NCBI RefSeq assembly: GCF_009720735.1
Contig: NZ_WNKU01000006.1
Span: 1-60,609, forward strand
Source of the DNA: Heliobacterium mobile
GTDB lineage: Bacteria > Bacillota > Desulfitobacteriia > Heliobacteriales > Heliobacteriaceae
DNA: 60,609 bases
Direction: 5' to 3'
Shown here: positions 53,671 to 60,609 of the stretch, one piece after another
Layout: every line of letters begins with the position of its first letter
Numbering within the stretch: position 1 is the stretch's first letter
Position numbers and translations under genes: made by a program
Notes under the pieces: generated by a model
The model's database searches: none
Told to the model about the DNA's origin: nothing
What the model saw: the letters and a program-made list of their open reading frames with translations, nothing else

Positions 53671-54797
53671 AATGCCCCGATCGTGGAACCTGGCAGGCTT
53701 ACGTGGATGATGAAGTAACTGCCGATGAAAAAAAACAACTGCAGGCTCACCTTATTCAATGCCCCCCCTGCCATACCGTCGTAGAAGAACTCGGTGAACT
53801 GGAATCGTGGACGTCCCTCCGGCTGGCGACCTACGAATCGGACGCGAAAAGCATCGGAGCCAAATCCGATGGTACAGTGAAGTGGGATCACCGAATTTTG
53901 GATACAAAAGCTTACTCTACGGATAAATCAGTAGGAGGTCGCAGAATGATGCAGCACTGGAAGAAATGGGCTGGCGCTGTCGCCGCCGGCGTACTGCTGG
54001 CTAGTTCTTTGACGGTCGCACCTGTTCAGCAGGCGATGGCTGACTTTCTCTCCCTGTTCCGCGTACAAAAGATCCAAATGATCAAAGTCTCTCCTGACGA
54101 TATGGAACAGATGGCCAAAGCCGTCAAAACCCAAGTGGGAGAAGTCAACTTACAACAGTTCGGGAAAGCGGAAATCGTAAAAAAATCAGAAGAGAAACAA
54201 GTAAAAATAGCGGAAGCCCAGAAGAAGCTGCCCTTTTCCGTAAAAAAACCAGCTTTCGTTCCCGATGGCTATCATGCACCGGAACAAGTCTCTGTTTTGA
54301 CGGAAGGCGAAGCCCAATTCAGCCTCGACGTAGAGCAAGTGAACAACCTGCTCAAGGGCTTCGGAGCCACCACCCTGCTGCCCGAGAACCTGAGTGGAAA
54401 AACCTTTGACATCCGCATCCCCGCTGGAATGCGTGCGGTCTATAATGACGGGGAAGGCCGCCGCGGTATGACGGTGAGCCTGTTCAGCAGCCCCGAACTG
54501 ACCGTACCGGAAGGCGTTGACCCCCATCGCCTGCGGTCGGCGCTGCTCGACTTCCCCCTTCTGCCAGAGGATCTGCGCACTCAGTTGGCAGCAATTGAAG
54601 ACTGGCAAAACACTTTGGTCATCCCCGACACCGGTGAAAATACCGAAAAGGTTATGGTCAATGGGGGCGAAGGGATCTATGGAAAGAGTCCCCGGGGCTT
54701 TAGCCATCTGCTCTGGGTAGATCAGGGCGTCATCTACGAAATTAACGGGTTTATGGACAAAGAGACGATCCTTCAGGTAGCCCAATCTCTCCATTAA
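53667..54797 (+). CDS. zinc-binding membrane anti-sigma factor with DUF4367-like domain
   Basis: A 376-residue type II membrane protein. The cytoplasmic N-terminus has the ZAS zinc motif (Cys3, His28, Cys32, Cys35), which grips ECF sigma factors. A membrane helix follows at about 102-122. The outer part is a charged linker and a DUF4367-like domain (PFSVKKPAFVPDGYHAPEQV, MTVSLFSSPEL, KVMVNGGEGIYGKSPRGFSHLLWVDQGVIYEINGFM by pieces). It should keep the sigma factor inactive until an envelope signal arrives. Overlap with the sigma gene by ATGA supports a pair. Confidence 0.86.
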   Translation: MKCPDRGTWQAYVDDEVTADEKKQLQAHLIQCPPCHTVVEELGELESWTSLRLATYESDAKSIGAKSDGTVKWDHRILDTKAYSTDKSVGGRRMMQHWKKWAGAVAAGVLLASSLTVAPVQQAMADFLSLFRVQKIQMIKVSPDDMEQMAKAVKTQVGEVNLQQFGKAEIVKKSEEKQVKIAEAQKKLPFSVKKPAFVPDGYHAPEQVSVLTEGEAQFSLDVEQVNNLLKGFGATTLLPENLSGKTFDIRIPAGMRAVYNDGEGRRGMTVSLFSSPELTVPEGVDPHRLRSALLDFPLLPEDLRTQLAAIEDWQNTLVIPDTGENTEKVMVNGGEGIYGKSPRGFSHLLWVDQGVIYEINGFMDKETILQVAQSLH

Positions 54798-54819
54798 AAA
54801 TCTGATTGGGGTGACCTTT

Positions 54820-55764
54820 TTGCTGGCTATCGAAACGTGCCAATTGACCAAAACCTATCAAGGCCACGGGGGCTGCCGGGATATTTCCCTGGCAGTCCCC
54901 TCGGGATGTATTTTCGGACTGCTAGGGCCCAACGGTGCCGGAAAAAGCACCTTGGTCAAAATGCTGGTGGGCCTGCTCTCACCGACCTCAGGAGAGGCCA
55001 AGTTGTTGGGACGTCCCATCGAGGATGTATCGGTGCGAAAAAAGGTGGGCTTTTTACCGGAAACTTTCCGCTATCATGATTGGCTCTCCGGTGAAGACCT
55101 GCTCCGCTTTCACGGCTCTCTCTTCGGCATGTCCTCTCGGGAGACGAAGGCACGAATTCCAGAGGTATTGCATGCAGTCGGTCTCGCCGATCAAGGGAGC
55201 AAACGAGTGGGCGGTTACAGCAAAGGGATGCAGCAACGAATCGGACTCGCCTGTGCCCTTCTCCCCGATCCGGACTTGCTCTTTCTGGACGAGCCTACGT
55301 CCGCCCTCGATCCCATCGGCCGAAAAGAAGTCCGCGATCTCTTAGCATCGCTGCGGGATCGTGGAAAGACCATTTTCTTGAACAGTCATCTACTCAGCGA
55401 ACTGGAAACGGTCTGCGATCAGATCGCCATCATCAAGAAAGGCCAACTGCTCTTTCAAGGCGATTGGAGGGAACTCGCTGCTTCTGGCCAACAGGTCAAG
55501 GTAGTGGTTAATGGCGACGCACCCGTTGACATGATTTCCACGCCATCCCCTTCCCACCCGGCTATCCGGCTTCACTCCCAGCAGGTGCTCACATGGGACA
55601 ACAGCGGTTATCCTCTGCGCAAGGAATGGATCCTCACTTGGAATGGAGACGCTGATGTGCCAGCTCTCGTCAAAAGAATGGTTGACAACGGTTTATCCGT
55701 CTATGAGGTGACGCCGATCTCCAATTCCTTGGAAGAACTATTCTTGCAATATGTCTCGGAATGA
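54820..55764 (+). CDS. ABC exporter ATPase (BcrA type)
   Basis: A 314-residue ABC ATPase of the single-domain export type. It has Walker A GPNGAGKST, Q-loop LPETF, signature GGYSKGMQQR, Walker B LLFLDEPTSALDP and switch His in NSHLLSELE. The C-terminal 80 residues form the accessory domain of the bacitracin/CcmA-like group. It pairs with the permease downstream. The likely start is TTG at 54820, since GGGGTGA lies five bases upstream; a GTG nine bases earlier overlaps that site. It is third in the sigma operon, so it is a probable target of the stress response. Confidence 0.87.
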   Translation: MLAIETCQLTKTYQGHGGCRDISLAVPSGCIFGLLGPNGAGKSTLVKMLVGLLSPTSGEAKLLGRPIEDVSVRKKVGFLPETFRYHDWLSGEDLLRFHGSLFGMSSRETKARIPEVLHAVGLADQGSKRVGGYSKGMQQRIGLACALLPDPDLLFLDEPTSALDPIGRKEVRDLLASLRDRGKTIFLNSHLLSELETVCDQIAIIKKGQLLFQGDWRELAASGQQVKVVVNGDAPVDMISTPSPSHPAIRLHSQQVLTWDNSGYPLRKEWILTWNGDADVPALVKRMVDNGLSVYEVTPISNSLEELFLQYVSE

Positions 55765-55779
55765 TAGGGGGAGAAGGCT

Positions 55780-56640
55780 TTGTTTGCAATCGCTCGTCTA
55801 ACCTTTTGGGAATCATCGAAAAAACGTGTCTTTTTCATCACTTTCCTTCTCTCCGCCGCTTTTCTCAGCCTCTATGGCCTCGCCCTGCGCATGCTGGCCC
55901 AGCAAATGGTAACGATCATCGGACCGAATTCAGCTCAGTTGATCGTGAAGCAGATCCTAGGGCAACAGGTCTTAGGCGCCGGCCTCTACTTCGCTTCCTT
56001 TCTACTGGCCCTCTTGGCTCTGTTGGCCAGCGTTGGTTCCATCGCCTCGGAGATTGAAAACGGCCTGTTGCAGGCCATTGTGTCTAAGCCGATTCAGCGG
56101 CGGGAGATCGTTCTCGGAAAGTTTTTAGGCTACGGCAGCTTGCTGGTCGCTTATGGGATCATCCTGTTTGCTGGAGTGATCAGTGTCAATTTGATCTATA
56201 ATCAAGCGGCCCTGATATCTTTGACGCCGGGACGGATGATCTTCGGAACGCTCATCTTTATCATGCAGCCTCTCGTACTGCTCAGTGTAGCCATGGTCTT
56301 CAGCACCCTCGTCAAGACTCTGCCGGCTGGCATCACCTCGGTTATGCTCTTCGGTCTCGGCGTCATCGGCGGCTTTCTGGAGCAGATCGGCAGCATGGTC
56401 TCCCGCACAGACCTAATGAACATCGGCATCGGTATCAGTTTGATCATGCCTGCAGATGCGCTTTTTCGAAAACTCATGTCGGTCATCGCCACGACAGAAA
56501 CAAATCCCCTGGCTTCTTTGGCTGCCGGTCCCTTTGGAACGGCCGCACCACCGAGCAACGCGATGCTGTTTTATACGCTCTTATACATACTCGCCTGTTT
56601 GAGTTTTGCTATATACCATTTTAACAAGAAAGACTTATGA
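55780..56640 (+). CDS. ABC exporter permease (ABC-2 type)
   Basis: A 286-residue ABC-2 type permease with six membrane segments. It begins FAIARLTFWESSKKRVFFITFLLSAAFL, typical of the family, and contains the elbow-type sequence IASEIENGLLQAIVSKPIQRREIVLGKFLGY, again a hallmark. It forms the exporter with the ATPase 15 bases upstream. The start is TTG at 55780, six bases after GGGGGAG. The exported substrate is not known; antimicrobial peptide or lipid are typical for this type. Confidence 0.86.
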   Translation: MFAIARLTFWESSKKRVFFITFLLSAAFLSLYGLALRMLAQQMVTIIGPNSAQLIVKQILGQQVLGAGLYFASFLLALLALLASVGSIASEIENGLLQAIVSKPIQRREIVLGKFLGYGSLLVAYGIILFAGVISVNLIYNQAALISLTPGRMIFGTLIFIMQPLVLLSVAMVFSTLVKTLPAGITSVMLFGLGVIGGFLEQIGSMVSRTDLMNIGIGISLIMPADALFRKLMSVIATTETNPLASLAAGPFGTAAPPSNAMLFYTLLYILACLSFAIYHFNKKDL

Positions 56641-56676
56641 AAAAAGGCCGCTTACCATTGCTAGTAAGCGGCCTTT
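56641..56676. terminator. intrinsic terminator
   Basis: AAAGGCCGCTTAC (56643-56655) pairs with GTAAGCGGCCTTT (56664-56676). On the minus strand TTTTTTC follows, so it ends the hydrogenase-like gene. On the plus strand it also closes the ABC operon, with a weaker T-run. Confidence 0.82.
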
Positions 56677-56687
56677 CGGTTTGTGTT

Positions 56688-58634
56688 TTAATGTGTTAGA
56701 TTAGCTTCTTCATTTTTCAACTTTTTCGCTTCGTTCACCAACTCGGCCGATTGCCGTTTGAGAATATCCGCTGTCGATTCGATGGAATGGCTGATTTTTT
56801 GCGATACGTCCAATACGTGTCCCGTTTTTTCATCTAATGTTTCTGACTGATTGGCAATAGCCATGATAAATTCACGGATACGCTCCGTTCCTGATGAAGA
56901 CTGTCCAGCTAATTTTTTGACTTCCTCAGCTACGACAGCGAATCCCCGCCCACTCTCACCGGCACGGGCTGCTTCGATAGCGGCATTGAGCGCCAGCAAG
57001 TTCGTTTGAGAGGCGATGTTTTGGATTTCGTCAACGATCGCTTCGGAGTTCTTCGTCAGATCTCGTATCCTTCCAGAATTAGAGCTCAACCGTGACATCT
57101 CCCCCACCATTTCCTCAGCACCGGATATGATCGACTGAAAACTGTTAGACAAATCTTCGTTGGTCGTACCGATTTGGGCTACCGTTTCAGCCACTTGCCG
57201 GTTCAACTCGATGAGACGTTCGTAGGTTTGTTGTACACGATTCCGCTCTTCCCGGTTAAGCTCAGCCAGATTTTCCGCTTTTTCTGCCTGTTCGGTCATC
57301 TGTTCCAAGTGTCTTTCCGACTCTTTTAAAAGGTAATACTTACAACTTTGGATGCGATTTTTTCCGTCAAAGATCGCTTGAACCATCGACTGGCAATTAC
57401 CGTAGCCACAGCTTTGGCAATTGATGTTTCGCTCCGCCTCGGTTACCTTGTGGAGTTCCAACCAAATCTGTTCTTCGTCCGCTCTCGACATGGTTCTTGA
57501 TGAATTAACAGAAGATTTATCGTTGTACTTTCGGGAAAAATCCAGCCCTTTTTGGGACAACTCGTCATAGACCTTTTGCAAAGGATCTTTTCCCTTGGTG
57601 AACAAGCTTTTTTTCTGTTTATATTTTTCTATCTGTGCCGCTTTGCGTTCTTCCATGATGCAGTCCACTTGGTACCGGGTCAAGTCGTGAGTGGTGCCGG
57701 GACCGACGTTGCACCCGTGAAGGCAATTGAGAATATCCACAAGAACAGGTGCCTTACCGCGGCGGATATCTGCTTTCAATTGGGGAATGTATTCCGTATA
57801 CACCTCGTGTGCTCCTTCTACACGAGGTACATCGGCTTTACGCACCGGTACCCCAAAACGGTTAAAGGTCTCCGTCAATCCTCCCGGTTGGGAATAGACG
57901 ACAGCTCGTTCCGCCTCCGGTGTATCAAAAGTGGACGTGCCTAACTTTCGAAGATCAATGCCCTTTTCGGCAAAGTATTTGTCTAAGGTCGCAAAGGTTA
58001 TGTTATATGAGATAGCCCCTTTGGTGTTCGGGTCATGAAATTCCCGCCGTTTTGCGAAACAAGGACCGACAAAAGCAAGCTTCAAATGGCGATAGTCGGA
58101 CTGACTCTTGATCCATATGGCCGCATCTAAGGCGGGGGAATGGGTCGGAGCCAGATAGGGAATTAGGTCGGGATGATAGGTCTCTATAAAGGTGACGATG
58201 GCTGGGCAAGGCTGGGCGAGCATGGGGCGGGGACCGCCTTGTTGTAAGGCTTTTAGGTACATATAGGTGGTAATCTCAGCTCCGAAGCTGACATCAAAAA
58301 CCGCTTTAGCCCCTATCTGCCGGATGGCTAAGATCAACTGGGGTAACAAGTTCGGATAATTGACAGCTGCAGCCGGTGCGAGCAACACTCCTACGGCCTC
58401 ACCTTTTTTTATATCTTGCAAAAATTCGGTAAAATCATCCACTCCTGTGCGGGCGTGGTGACCTTTTTCCCGGCATATACGAATGCATTCCCCACAGCCT
58501 ATACACAAGTCATCGTTGACAGAGACGGTATTCGCTTCGACAATATTGCACTGTTTTACCGGGCAGACTTCCAAACAAGCCAAACAATTCTGGCACTTCT
58601 CTACATCAACCTCTATCACTTTAAGCAAGCCCAA
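56688..58634 (-). CDS. soluble chemoreceptor fused to an [FeFe]-hydrogenase-like H-cluster domain
   Basis: A 648-residue cytoplasmic fusion with no membrane segment. Residues 14-24 and 44-54 are two 4Fe-4S ferredoxin motifs. Residues about 75-330 are an [FeFe]-hydrogenase large-subunit domain that keeps the four H-cluster cysteine ligands: Cys143 in QPCPAI, Cys192 in GPCFAK, and Cys304 and Cys308 in NCLHGC. The proton-shuttle cysteine of the usual TSCCP motif is replaced by proline (142). Cys406, 409, 414 and 431 form a further Fe-S domain. From about 440 a coiled signalling module follows with the MCP tip [20 protein letters not shown] (548-567). It is probably a hydrogen or redox sensor for chemotaxis. 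The start is TTG at 58634, after GGAAGG. Confidence 0.88.
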   Translation of the reverse strand: MGLLKVIEVDVEKCQNCLACLEVCPVKQCNIVEANTVSVNDDLCIGCGECIRICREKGHHARTGVDDFTEFLQDIKKGEAVGVLLAPAAAVNYPNLLPQLILAIRQIGAKAVFDVSFGAEITTYMYLKALQQGGPRPMLAQPCPAIVTFIETYHPDLIPYLAPTHSPALDAAIWIKSQSDYRHLKLAFVGPCFAKRREFHDPNTKGAISYNITFATLDKYFAEKGIDLRKLGTSTFDTPEAERAVVYSQPGGLTETFNRFGVPVRKADVPRVEGAHEVYTEYIPQLKADIRRGKAPVLVDILNCLHGCNVGPGTTHDLTRYQVDCIMEERKAAQIEKYKQKKSLFTKGKDPLQKVYDELSQKGLDFSRKYNDKSSVNSSRTMSRADEEQIWLELHKVTEAERNINCQSCGYGNCQSMVQAIFDGKNRIQSCKYYLLKESERHLEQMTEQAEKAENLAELNREERNRVQQTYERLIELNRQVAETVAQIGTTNEDLSNSFQSIISGAEEMVGEMSRLSSNSGRIRDLTKNSEAIVDEIQNIASQTNLLALNAAIEAARAGESGRGFAVVAEEVKKLAGQSSSGTERIREFIMAIANQSETLDEKTGHVLDVSQKISHSIESTADILKRQSAELVNEAKKLKNEEANLTH

Positions 58635-58764
58635 GGTAATCCATCCTTCCCTCTTCCTCCACCCGTATTATATATAGCCGTTCGCCTCCAAACGTTTCTT
58701 TGTCAATCTATTCTTCTCCAATGTATTAATTTCCTTTTCCCATAATTGCCATGACGAAAAAAAC

Positions 58765-58828
58765 TTCTTCACAAAGAATACACACCTTCAGTCAGCAGCC
58801 TTACCTCGGTGCTTCCTGAAGGTGTGTA
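58765..58828 (-). terminator. intrinsic terminator of the 3' chemoreceptor
   Basis: TACACACCTTCAG (58779-58791) pairs with CTGAAGGTGTGTA (58816-58828), with T-rich sequence following on the minus strand. The stop of the chemoreceptor is ten bases upstream of it. Confidence 0.7.
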
Positions 58829-58838
58829 ACGTTAATAT

Positions 58839-60609
58839 CTATGCTTCAACGGTAAATTGATGTACATTGCGAACCAATTCTCTCGACGTTTCCGATAATT
58901 CTTCTGCAGATGTTACGATTACTTTTAAGCTCTCTGACTGCTGCTCTGAGGCGGCCGCAATCGCACCGAGTGATGTCGATATCGTTTGAGATGTATCTAA
59001 CAGTCGTTTTACAATGGCATCATTTTTATTGACGATGATGTGGTACGTGCTAACGATTTGAGACAAATTTTCTTCCATTTCCTCGACTTTATCATTAATC
59101 AAATCGAAATTGCTGCCGGCCCCCTTGACCCGTTGTACCCCTTGTTCCATCAACCGTGAACTTTCACCGATAGCTGAAACCACTTTCTTCACATTGGTCT
59201 GGGTAGCAACGATCAGATCTGTGATCTCCTTGGTCGCCTTGGATGTTTGATCTGCCAGTTTCTTAATCTCTTCGGCGACTACGGCGAATCCTTTGCCATG
59301 TTCGCCGGCTCGAGCCGCTTCAATCGCCGCGTTTAAGGCGAGTAAATTGGTCTGGCTGGCAATCGCCGATATCATCTCTAGAATCTGCCCAATTTCCGTA
59401 GCGCTTTGATCCACTTCATCGATGACGACATTCATCTTTTGCGTAAACTCTTTGATGCGTTCAATGTCACTGACGACCTTTTCCATATCGTCGGTGCCCT
59501 GTTGTGCAATTTGAACCATGTGGTGGGCGAATTCTAGAGATTCCTTAACCTCTACGGCTACATGTTCCATCTCCATATAGACCTCTTTGGAGGCTTGAAA
59601 AATATCGGAAGTCCCTTGATTGTTGGTGCCTGTCGCTTGCGTGATATCGTTAATACTCTGGGTGACTTGGTCCATGGCCAGGGAGCTCTCAGATGCCTGA
59701 TTCCAAACGGTTTTGGCGGACATTTCTACCCCTTCTGATTGTTTCCGAATGTCCTTCACCAGATACCCTGTGCTGCTGACCATATGATTGATGTTCGCCG
59801 CCAATCGGCCCAACTCATCATCACCGGACACTTCAACCTGTTCTGTTAAATCACCCTCGGCGATCTTTTTGATGTTCTCTTCGATTTTCTGAATAGGCTC
59901 GGTGATGGACTGGGCTAATCGGAAAGCGACAAAAACGCTGGCGATGATGATCAGCGACGCCAGGACGATGTTTTTGACGACGAAATCGGTAATCATCGCC
60001 ATGGCTGCTTGTTTCTCTTGAACTGTAATGACAGCCCACCGGTCAGAATAGCCAGGCATTTGTACAGGTATATATGTACTAAAATAGGTGTGTCCATTTT
60101 TGTCACTATATTCTAGGGAATTGGACTCGCCCGCTAAGGCTTTCTTCGCCACGTCTTGAAGTGCCACTGGGACATCGATGGGCAGTTCTTCCGTCTTTTG
60201 GTTCCCACTTGCATCGACGACCACTTTGCCTTGACTGTCTTTAACCAGTACTTTCCGTGTCATCGTTTTATAATTGTACGTTTCCGATACTTGCGTTTTA
60301 TCGGGGTGGGCGACAACGGTTCCTTCACTATCGATGATGTAGGCATATCGCCCTTGTTCTCCGATGGAACCTTCCACTAGGTCTTGAAGAGCATCCAGTT
60401 TCAAGTCGCTGCCAAAAACCCCGGTGAGTCGTCCCTCTCGATAGATCGGCAAAATGACCGATGAGACAGCCATATTTCCGGTCATCGAATAGTATGACTT
60501 GCTAACAAAAGGCTTGTCCGGCGCAGCCATGATTTTTTGAAACCACCAGCGGTTAGCTCGGTTCGCCAGATTTCCACTGCTCCGGGCCGTCTGCATCCCA
60601 TCAGTTCCT
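58839..60609 (-). CDS. methyl-accepting chemotaxis protein, N-terminus beyond the window
   Basis: A chemoreceptor cut off at the window end: the reading frame is open through 60609 without a stop, so the true start lies outside. The visible 590 residues begin inside a dCache sensor ([51 protein letters not shown]). A membrane helix at about residue 210-230 of the visible part, a HAMP domain (about 230-285) and the signalling region with [20 protein letters not shown] follow. The ligand is unknown. Confidence 0.92.
   Translation of the reverse strand, partial: GTDGMQTARSSGNLANRANRWWFQKIMAAPDKPFVSKSYYSMTGNMAVSSVILPIYREGRLTGVFGSDLKLDALQDLVEGSIGEQGRYAYIIDSEGTVVAHPDKTQVSETYNYKTMTRKVLVKDSQGKVVVDASGNQKTEELPIDVPVALQDVAKKALAGESNSLEYSDKNGHTYFSTYIPVQMPGYSDRWAVITVQEKQAAMAMITDFVVKNIVLASLIIIASVFVAFRLAQSITEPIQKIEENIKKIAEGDLTEQVEVSGDDELGRLAANINHMVSSTGYLVKDIRKQSEGVEMSAKTVWNQASESSLAMDQVTQSINDITQATGTNNQGTSDIFQASKEVYMEMEHVAVEVKESLEFAHHMVQIAQQGTDDMEKVVSDIERIKEFTQKMNVVIDEVDQSATEIGQILEMISAIASQTNLLALNAAIEAARAGEHGKGFAVVAEEIKKLADQTSKATKEITDLIVATQTNVKKVVSAIGESSRLMEQGVQRVKGAGSNFDLINDKVEEMEENLSQIVSTYHIIVNKNDAIVKRLLDTSQTISTSLGAIAAASEQQSESLKVIVTSAEELSETSRELVRNVHQFTVEA

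Noticed and set aside
1..60609. CRISPR arrays, insertion sequences, prophage genes, rRNA or tRNA
   Set aside because: I saw no spaced direct repeats, transposase or integrase motifs or structural RNA gene sequences on either strand.

Overview
The window reads as chromosomal DNA of a strictly anaerobic, motile Firmicute (Clostridia, Peptococcaceae/Heliobacteriaceae-like). This placement is inference from content: strong AGGAGG ribosome sites with many TTG/GTG starts, a cre-like site, Firmicute-type riboswitches (two yybP-ykoY manganese switches, cobalamin, TPP and ZTP), FabK, a short SpeD, a YjfB-type protein, pyruvate formate-lyase, and several ferredoxin-like iron-sulfur proteins including a hydrogenase-like chemoreceptor. 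I see no rRNA, tRNA, insertion sequence, CRISPR array or phage gene, and no phototrophy gene that would fix the family.

Layout. 0-3.4 kb: an aldo/keto reductase with a ferredoxin tail, a TIGR02206-type membrane protein and FabK. 3.5-8.3 kb: a minus-strand efflux operon, tetR, a long lipoprotein adaptor, two hairpin-less HlyD adaptors and a DHA2 pump, coupled by overlapping starts and stops. 8.3-12.2 kb: a DUF362 ferredoxin protein, a GDT1-family exporter behind a manganese riboswitch, TrmB and an RluA-type pseudouridine synthase. 12.4-16.6 kb: a small YjfB-like protein lying in an unlisted frame, a short alpha-glucan phosphorylase, a zinc-ribbon peptide, a tandem-HD HD-GYP protein and SpeD. 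16.9-18.8 kb: a cobalamin riboswitch followed by CbiQ and CbiO but no CbiM or CbiN. 19-24.2 kb: a TPP-riboswitch thiamine operon, thiC-thiM-thiE-thiL-thiD. 24.3-28.7 kb: an acetate-type symporter with its DUF485 partner, a second HD-GYP protein, and a TerC-family exporter behind a second manganese riboswitch with a duplicated terminator.

28.7-32 kb: pflB-pflA behind a ZTP riboswitch. 32-38.9 kb: two transmembrane chemoreceptors, a small unknown protein between them, and a divergent PAS histidine kinase. 39-41.8 kb: two DUF2382 stress-type proteins and an unrecognised anchored extracellular protein. 42-48 kb: a ribose operon rbsR-K-D-A-C-B with a cre-like site and a leader terminator. 48.4-52.5 kb: SelO, a NifX-like protein and YyaL (DUF255). 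52.6-56.6 kb: a small unknown gene, then an ECF sigma factor, its zinc anti-sigma factor and an ABC exporter in one operon. 56.7-60.6 kb: a soluble chemoreceptor fused to an [FeFe]-hydrogenase H-cluster domain, and a transmembrane chemoreceptor running off the end of the window.

Taken together, the window combines anaerobic carbon use (ribose, acetate, glucan, pyruvate), metal and cofactor homeostasis controlled by RNA switches (Mn, cobalt/B12, thiamine, ZTP), and a large sensory share (four chemoreceptors, one histidine kinase, two c-di-GMP phosphodiesterase-type proteins). The most unusual items are the hydrogenase/chemoreceptor fusion, the duplicated expression platform on the TerC manganese switch, a leader terminator before a chemoreceptor gene, and the three-adaptor efflux operon.
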